Shown here one piece after another: positions 56,526 to 64,000 of a DNA stretch of 64,000 nt; the stretch's first letter is position 1, and each line of letters starts with the position of its first letter. The DNA is taken from assembly GCF_030247185.1 (NCBI RefSeq), contig NC_080571.1, positions 43,771,502-43,835,501 on the forward strand, read 5' to 3'. This stretch comes from Malaya genurostris (lineage: Eukaryota > Arthropoda > Insecta > Diptera > Culicidae). The notes beneath the pieces were generated by a model that saw nothing but the letters and a program-made list of their open reading frames with translations, did not search any database and was not told the origin of the DNA. The translations under genes were made by a program, and so were the position numbers.

Positions 56526-57408
56526 TTTTTTCATTAGTGTTTAACATGCTCTTCCTGGTAATATTCGAAGCCAAAACAGTTTTATTGGAATATTAATATA
56601 AATATTATAATTAAACTAATGTCACGGATACCAAAAACATACTTTTTGATGAGATTTTGAAGAAGAAAAACAATTTTTGTTTTGTAACATTATGAGATAA
56701 CTTGGCAACTTTGCGAAACCAAATGAGATGAAAACAAAGCGCAATCAAGTGAACTAAGTGAAAAACTTTCATCTCATATTTTTAAAGACTTTTATTGTTT
56801 GTCGGGTAGTTTTTGAAGTATTAAATCGTTAATTAAACAAGTAGCAAGTGAACATTACTAATTATGAAGTCATACTGCATTCAATGGTAGTGTAATTGTG
56901 TGAAAAAGTGATCATGTTTTGAGACGAATCGATTAGTAGATAATCAGAAACATGACGAACTGTAAATCTTGAGACGAAAATGTGTCCTAAATTGAAAAGT
57001 GAGTTTATTTTAAATGAAAAAAAACGATAACCGAAGAACTTAAAACCATTTCTTTCAATAGGAAAGTGTGATAATAGCTTTTATAATCATTTTAAAACAT
57101 TTCACAGTTTGGTTCAGGTAGGTTTTAAAATATTATTCATGTTCAAAGTAATGAGGTGAAGAGATGAGATGGAAATAGGAGCTCAGGTGAAATAGGGAGC
57201 CGTTACTCTATATAAAAGGAGAATGTTTGAAACAGAAATGTTATGCCTAAATCTATGAGCATAGCATAGTAGATTTTTGTTTTTTGTACTTGAATAATTA
57301 ATTTACGTTAAACAGGAAGTTTTCTGTACGCGGATCTCTCAACTGTCGGTTAGAAAATGCTTCGCTACATTATAGAACGAGAGCCGAATTAAAAATCGGG
57401 TTTCCTAA

Positions 57409-57595
57409 ATGTCCCGGGTTGGCGGTTCAATGCATAGGACGCTGATCTTACAAGCCAGTTGTCGTATGTTCGAGCCCCGACCTGGAAGGATTCTTAGTGT
57501 CAGTAGGATCCATAGTACTAGTCATCCAATGATTCTGTACAATAAGAATCGGCTGCGAAGTCTGTTGAAACAGAAAGGCCAAATTGACAAGACTT
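57409..57595 (+). repeat. tRNA-derived SINE, copy 4
   Basis: Head CCCGGGTTGGCGGTTCAATG, anticodon-like loop CTTACAA, and B-box GTTCGAGCCCC at 57468-57478. The body has AGAATCGGCTGCGAAGTCTG, ending near GAAACAGAAAGGCC. Confidence 0.88.
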
Positions 57596-57599
57596 TGCT

Positions 57600-58680
57600 A
57601 AACTCAAAAGATATCATGTATTGCCAAATCTGAACATCAGAGTTCAACGTTCATCCGGTTTCAGACGATCAAACATTCCAGTATTTCGGAAATTTATGCA
57701 GATATAATTCTCGATTATTACCTTCGCAGTTACAACCATACCGGATTCGTAAGGCACCAAACGACTCCGGCGCCGAATTAGAGCAAATAATTTCACCGTA
57801 ACAATGAATTCATCCCCTGTCGGGGTTCGTTACGCACAGGAACATCCAAAAATGCACTTCATTCGCAGATTCCACGCACAACTGCCAGAACGGAACACAT
57901 TTGCATTGAAATCCGATCCCACTAATAATGCGACTATCACCGGCACGACACTTCGGATCGGTTTACATGACAATTTCCGGCTGTCGTTGGTTACCGCGGC
58001 AGTGGCATCAGCAAATGAGGACCGCGATGATGACGACGGCACAACCCAATACTGTCCAGTAGCAGCAGCAGTTATTAGTGTCGGTTAGCGTCGGTCGGGT
58101 ACCGCAACAACAGACAAACCAGGCATTCCTAATTTTAATTTCAACTCATGGCACATGACAACTAACACGGCGGCCCGGTCCGGCCCAGGCCGGTCCGGTG
58201 TAATCTCCCCTGCACAGATAAAAATAATTAGACAAAAATGACTGCCGCTGGTGGATTAGCGGCTTGGTTGAAAAGCACACGCTTTTCACGCCAGCTGGGA
58301 TGCAATGCGACCGGGTTTTTCCGCTGGTGGACAAAGCTTCGTGGTTTGAATGTCACTGGAACGGGAATCTACGTGCTCTCGGTTTGCCTCTGGTATATTT
58401 AGTAAATGATGTCGGGTACGACTGTGGAATATAGTTTTTAACTAGAGAGCAGATAACAGAACACCATGGGGGAAAACTAGATTCGATTTCCAATGATTTG
58501 AAAAACGATCCCCAGCTAGACCAAGATCCAGCTTAGTTTTACTTTGCAGTTCCGTGAAAATCAGAACGGTATAATTGCGAGTAGAACCATTCTTTTTTAT
58601 GATGTGGGACTATGTTTTTGGTTTACTTTACAGAGTTAGTATTTAATTGACTTGCGGTCCGATTGCTGACGTAGACAAAG
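57600..58680. other. No gene recognised; GC-richer single-copy-looking DNA
   Basis: 57720-58390 stands out by composition (for example CGGCCCGGTCCGGCCCAGGC near 58171). The plus-strand frame at 57804-58088 has no domain. This could be regulatory or intronic. Confidence 0.4.
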
Positions 58681-58739
58681 GTTGCTGTGCGGATTTATTT
58701 CATGCGCCGTTCGCCTCGCACGCAATTCAATGATTTTTG

Positions 58740-61700
58740 TAGGAAATCTGCTCGTCAATTGTTTGAGAAGCTTCTCTGAGCAGTTTTTTTTTCGAAGTTT
58801 TACGAGTGCGGTTTATTATTGCATTAGCAGACTATATTGTACTGCTGATGCCACTTCACGAATCAACATAAACCGCTAAGGAGACATAAAGTTAGTGATA
58901 CTTATATCACACCTGTATTTGCAACGAAGTGCAATGTCTTCTCTTACAAGCCGATGGAAAAGAAACCAATGAAGGTTTTTCTAGTTTTCAAAACAATTTT
59001 GGCACAGTACTTTTTTAGCATCATATTTTTCAACAATTTCCAGCAGTTGTTTCGAACAGTTTTCAATAGCAGTTTCTTTAGCAGTTTTTTTCGACCAGTT
59101 TTCAAAGCTGATTCTCGAGCAGTAACTTCTATGCAATTTTTCTAGCAGGTTACTTTGAAAAGTTTTCGAATGTGTATGACAAATATCTACTGGCAGTTAT
59201 TCCAGTAATTTTGTCGAGCAGTTTACCGAGCAGTTTTTCAGAGCAATTTTCAATAGCAGTTGTTTTAGCAGTTTTTGCTAGCAGAATATTTTGAAGTTTT
59301 TTTCTAGCTTTTTTTCTTGACCAGTTTGTTCAAACAGTTTTTCGGACAGCTTTTCAAAATTATCTTCAAGAAATTTGTTTTCGAGCAAATTTTTCGAATA
59401 GTTTCTTCGAGCTGCTAACTCGAACAGTTGTTCAAGCAGCCTTGTTCTTTCGTTTCCGAAGGTGTATGTACAATCTCTACTGGCAGTTATTCCAGTAATT
59501 TTTCTGACCAGTTTACCGAGCTAATTCTCAAGCAGTATCTTTTTTCTTGAACAATTTGTCCAACCAGTTTTTCCGCATTATCTTCTAGTAATTTGATTTC
59601 GAGCAAATTTTTCGAGTAGTTTCTTCGAGCTGCTAATTCGAACAGTTTTTAAAGCAGTTTTTTGAGCATTGCTTTTCAAACAGTTTTTCGAAGTTTTTAG
59701 AACAGTTTTTTCTGGTGTTTTCCAGTAGTTTTGTAGAGCAGTTTTTTTGTGCAGTTGTCTGGAGTCTTATTTTCAATAGGTTTTCCAGGTAAGTTTTTCA
59801 AGCAGTTTTTTATGTAAATTTTTGTGGCAGTTTTTCCGAGCAGTTTCAAGCAGGTTTTTTAGGCAATATTTTACAGCAACCTTTTCAGCAGTTTTTTCGA
59901 GCAGTTCCTTCGATGCGATTTTTCTAGCAGACTATTTAAAAAAGTTTTTTACTGGCTGTTTTTTTAGCAGTTTGTTCAAGTAGTGTGTCGAGCAATTTTT
60001 CAGCATTATCTTACAGCAATTTGTTTACGAGCAAATTTTTCGAGTAGTTTCTTCGAGCTGCTAATTCGAACAGTTATTTAAGCAATTTTTTGAGCATTGT
60101 TTTCCAAACAGTTTTCCGAAGTTTTTAGAACAGTTTTTTTCTGGTAGTTATTCCAGCAGTTTCGTCGAGCAGTTTTTTTGTGCAGTTTTTTCGAGTCTTT
60201 TATTTTGAGTAGTTTTTTCTGGCAAGTTTTTCAAGCAGTATTTTATGTAGTTTTTTTGCTGTAGTTTTATGAACAGTTTTTTAAGAAATATTTCATAGCA
60301 TCTATTTTAGCAGAGGTTCCGACCAGTTCCTTGATGCGATTTTTTTAGCTGACTATTTTGAAAAGTTTTTTACTGGCGGTTTGTTTGAGCAATTTTTTGA
60401 GCAGTTTGTTCAAGTAGTGTGTCGAGCAGTTCTTCAGCATTATCTTACAGCAATTTGTTTTCGAGCAAATTTATCGAGTAGTAGCTGATTCGAACAGTCT
60501 TTTAGATCATTTTTGAGCATTGTTTTTCTAACAGTTTTTCGAAGGTTTTTGAACAGTTTTTTTCTGGCGGTTATTCTAGTAGTTTTATCGAGCAGTTATT
60601 TGTGCAGTTTTCTCGAGTTTTTTATTTTAAGTAATCTTTCCTAGTAAATTTTTCATACAGTTTTTTATGCAGGTTTTGAACAGTTTCAAGCAGTTTAACA
60701 TTAAATATTTAGTAGTTTTTCGAGTAGTTCGACGAACAGTTTCTTCAATGCGATTTTTCTAGTAGACTATTTTAAAAAGATTTTTCGAACAGTTTTTAAA
60801 GCTGTTGTTTTTATCAGTTTTTTTTGTAATTATCGCCTAACAATTTGTTTTCCAGCAATTTATTCCGAGAAGGCTTTTCGTGCTGCCGATTCGACCAGTT
60901 TTTCAAGCTGTTTTCTTAGTAGCATTCTTTTTTGTCGAATGGTTATTTCATGCAGTTTCTAATGTTTTTCGGAGTCGTTCATTTTGAGTAGTTTTTTGTT
61001 TGTAGGTTTTCCATGCAGTTTTTGTGTGCAGGTTATAAGTAATTTTTTCGGGCAGTTTCAAGTAGTTTTTCTGAGCAACTTTTTTTCTAGTAATTTATTG
61101 GCAAGCATTTTTTTGTAGAGCAATTTCTTCGAGCTACTAATTCAAACCGCTTTTCAAGCAGTTTTTTTAGCAGTTTGTTTCTCAATTGATTTTCAAACAG
61201 TTTTTTCGAGATGTTTTTTCTAGTAGTTATTTCGGAACTTTTGTCGAGCTGCTCTTTTGTTCAAATTTCTCTTGTTTTTGGGAGCAATTTATTCGGAGTA
61301 GTATTTTCCTAGTAGGTTTAAAAAAAAATTGAAACAATTTTTCCAAACTTCTAGGAGTTTTTTATTTTGAGCAGTATTTCAGTAGGTTTTTCGTGCAGCT
61401 TTTCGTGTAAATTCTGAGCGGTTTCAACAGTTTCCCTGAGCAGTTGCGTTCTTCATAATTTCTTTGCGAACAGTTTTATTCCAGTAGTTTTTTGGCACTA
61501 TTTCCGAGCAGTTTCTTCAAATCGCTTGTGATAACACTTTTTCAAGCAGATTTTGAGAACCTTGTTTTTCGAAAAGTTTTTTTATCACATTTTTGTAGCT
61601 GTTGACTTAGCAGTTTTCTCGCGCAATTTTTTCGTGCAGTTTCTCAAGTTTTTGGGAGCCTTTTGTTTGGAGTAGTTTTTTTCTGGTAGGGTTTTCAAGC

Positions 61701-62780
61701 AATTTTTGTAGGATTTAATGAGATTTTTGAGTTTTTTTTTTGCTGTTTGTTTTTGAGGAGTTTTTCTCGAGTAGTTATTTTACGAGCAATTATTTCCCAA
61801 GTGCATTTTTCCAGCAGCTTATTCGAACAGTTTTTAAACAGTTTTCTAAGCAGCTTTTCGAAACGTTTTTTAAAAACACTTTTTTTTGCTAGCAGTTATT
61901 CCAGCAGATTTTTCGAGCAGCTTTTTCGGGCAACTTCTCAAGTTTTTTGAAGTCTTCACTAAAAACTGTTTGATAAACTTTCTAAGAAAAAAATTTTTGG
62001 GTTTTTCTTTGAAAGCTTATCAAGCAGTTTTTTGTGTTTTTCGAGCATTTTCTGCTATTATCTTTGAGCAATTTGTTTTCGAGCAGTATTATCCAAGCAG
62101 TTCTATCAAAGCAGCTCATTCGACCAGTTTTTTCAAACTGCTAATTCGAACAGCATTCAAGCAATTTTCGAAGCATTTTTTTTTTGTTTTTCCTAGCAGT
62201 TATTCAAGCAGTTTTGTCAAGCAGTTTTTTAAGCAGTATTTTTGAGTCTTCTATTTTGAGTAGTTTTTCCCAGTAAATTTTTCAAGCAGTATATTGTGTA
62301 GCAGTTTCAAGCAGTATATTGTGTAGCAGTTTCAAGCAGTTTTTTTTAGCAATAGCAGTTTTCTGAGAATTTTGGTTTTTGTTTTTTTTTCTAGTAGTTA
62401 TTTCAGCAGTTTTGTTAAGTAGTTTTTTGAGTCATTTATTTTGAGTAGTTTTTTTCCAGTAAAATGTTTAATCAGTTTATTGTGTAGCAGTTTCAAGCAG
62501 TTCTTTGGAGCAATATTTTATATCAGTTTTTTAAGCAGTTCGCAGAGCATTTTTCGAGCTGGTTTCTAAGCAGTGTTTCAAGTAATTTTTTAAGTAGTTT
62601 TTTTTAGCATTTTTCTGAACCGTTGTTCTAAACAGTTTTTGAATCAGTTATTTCCGAGCCGCTTTTATTAAAAAAGTTACGAGCAGCTTATCAAGTAGAT
62701 ATTAGACAACTATTTTGAATTATTGTTTACAATTTTAATAGAAGTTTTCGATCAGTTTTGGGAGCAGTTCTTCTATTAAG
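58740..62780 (+). repeat. Divergent GCAGTTTTTT satellite with higher-order repeats
   Basis: About 4 kb built from variants of GAGCAGTTTTTTC. A longer unit is visible: TTTCGAGCAAATTTTTCGAG plus AGTTTCTTCGAGCTGCTAAT recurs near 59384, 59601, 60029 and 60463, giving steps of about 217, 428 and 434 bp. Divergence rises toward 62.7 kb. Open frames are short Phe/Ser-rich artefacts. Confidence 0.85.
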
Positions 62781-62781
62781 T

Positions 62782-64000
62782 GTTTATCGTTTATCGTTTA
62801 TCGTTTATCGTTTATCGTTTATCGTTTATCGTTTATCGTTTATCGTTTATCGTTTATCGTTTATCGTTTATCGTTTATCGTTTATCGTTTATCGTTTATC
62901 GTTTATCGTTTATCGTTTATCGTTTATCGTTTATCGTTTATCGTTTATCGTTTATCGTTTATCGTTTATCGTTTATCGTTTATCGTTTATCGTTTATCGT
63001 TTATCGTTTATCGTTTATCGTTTATCGTTTATCGTTTATCGTTTATCGTTTATCGTTTATCGTTTATCGTTTATCGTTTATCGTTTATCGTTTATCGTTT
63101 ATCGTTTATCGTTTATCGTTTATCGTTTATCGTTTATCGTTTATCGTTTATCGTTTATCGTTTATCGTTTATCGTTTATCGTTTATCGTTTATCGTTTAT
63201 CGTTTATCGTTTATCGTTTATCGTTTATCGTTTATCGTTTATCGTTTATCGTTTATCGTTTATCGTTTATCGTTTATCGTTTATCGTTTATCGTTTATCG
63301 TTTTTCGTTTATCGTTTATCGTTTATCGTTTATCGTTTATCGTTTATCGTTTATCGTTTATCGTTTATCGTTTATCGTTTATCGTTTATCGTTTATCGTT
63401 TATCGTTGATCGTTTATCGTTTATCGTTCATCGTTTATCGTTTATCGTTTATCGTTTATCGTTGATCGTTTATCGTTTATCGTTTATCGTTTATCGTTTA
63501 TCGTTTATCGTTTACCGTTTATCGTTTATCGTTTATCGTTTATCGTTTATCGTTTATCGTTTATCGTTTACCGTTTATCGTTTATCGTTTATCGTTTATC
63601 GTTTATCGTTTATCGTTTATCGTTTATCGTTTATCGTTTATCGTTTATCGTTTATCGTTTATCGTTTATCGTTTACCGTTTATCGTTTATCGTTTATCGT
63701 TTATCGTTTATCGTTTATCGTTTATCGTTTATCGTTTATCGTTTATCGTTTATCGTTTATCGTTTATCGTTTATCGTTTATCGTTTATCGTTTATCGTTT
63801 ATCGTTTATCGTTTATCGTTTATCGTTTATCGTTTATCGTTTATCGTTTATCGTTTATCGTTTATCGTTTATCGTTTATCGTTTATCGTTTATCGTTTAT
63901 CGTTTATCGTTTATCGTTTATCGTTTATCGTTTATCGTTTATCGTTTATCGTTTATCGTTTATCGTTTATCGTTTATCGTTTATCGTTTATCGTTTATCG
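62782..64000 (+). repeat. (TTTATCG)n heptamer array, runs off the window
   Basis: At least 174 copies, with rare variants: TTTTTCG (about 63301), TTGATCG (about 63406, 63461), TTCATCG (about 63427) and TTTACCG (about 63512, 63568, 63673). The open frames across it are artefacts. Confidence 0.97.

Larger units (their letters stand above)
53827..57208 (+). mobile_element. TA-flanked TIR element with nested insertions
   Basis: The left end GGGTAAGGGCTCCCTATTTC (53827) and the complement of the right end, GAGTAACGGCTCCCTATTTC (ends 57208), are TIRs. TA lies on both sides (53825-53826, 57209-57210). The interior holds a MITE (54165-54684) and composite copy C (54782-56525). The left interior matches 12.1-12.5 kb. 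No transposase is recognised. Confidence 0.8.

Noticed and set aside
57804..58088. 94-codon plus-strand open frame
   Set aside because: Composition is higher in GC, but no domain or conserved motif is recognised. Non-coding regulatory DNA is as likely.
62758..63465. Open frames reading YRLSFIV repeats
   Set aside because: Same cause: the heptamer array lacks stops in several frames.

Overview
The window looks like transposon-dense, AT-rich insect DNA, most probably from a mosquito (Culicidae). That placement is inference. It rests on Tc1/mariner-superfamily transposases with DD37E-type spacing, a Jockey-clade retrotransposon with overlapping gag and endonuclease/RT ORFs, an R1-clade element embedded in (AC)n, and an abundant modular repeat that ends in an AC tract followed by GGCCCTCCGGGCCTCGG. 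There are no bacterial genes, operons or CRISPR arrays, and no intact host gene can be called with certainty.

Layout. 0.9-2.8 kb: decayed DD37E Tc1/mariner element with a second copy of its leader. 3.2-3.9 kb: 3'-truncated mariner. 4.5-4.9 kb: RT fossil. 6.5-7.4 kb: a mariner N-terminal half joined to the DD37E C-terminal half. 8.5 kb: first of four tRNA-like SINE copies. 12.1-17.8 kb: a TIR-type element, composite repeat copy A, an R1-clade retrotransposon bracketed by (AC)n tracts, a MITE-like segment and a truncated transposase. 17.8-18.4 kb: another RT fossil. 20.4-23.4 kb: very pure hexamer, heptamer and AC arrays. 26.9-27.8 kb: two MITEs. 29.1-34.3 kb: the most complete coding entity, a lightly decayed Jockey-clade element with a MITE in its 3' UTR and a (TA)n tract at its tail. 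34.6-35.5 kb: internally deleted mariner with both TIRs and a TA target duplication. 36.9-37.3 kb: minisatellite. 38.1-38.4 kb: Tc1 fossil. 39.4 and 44.6 kb: twin foldback MITEs. 40.8-42.2 kb: a duplicated unknown repeat. 45.6-46.2 kb: tandem ~175-bp units. 46.4-49.2 kb: mariner split by composite repeat copy B. 52.6-53.2 kb: the only candidate for a host gene, two possible 3' exons on the minus strand. 53.8-57.2 kb: TA-flanked TIR element with nested insertions, including copy C. 58.7-62.8 kb: T-rich satellite built on GCAGTTTTTT with higher-order periodicity. 62.8-64.0 kb: a TTTATCG array that runs off the window end.

Interactions are those of nested, decaying mobile DNA. Several non-autonomous copies share lesions, so they came from already defective parents. 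The retroelement tails and target sites coincide with microsatellites. I did not find a convincing new multi-gene system. The strongest leads are the R1 element lying between AC tracts with unrelated flanks, the mariner/DD37E chimera, the modular ~170-bp unit family, the related 7-mer arrays and the possible minus-strand exons.
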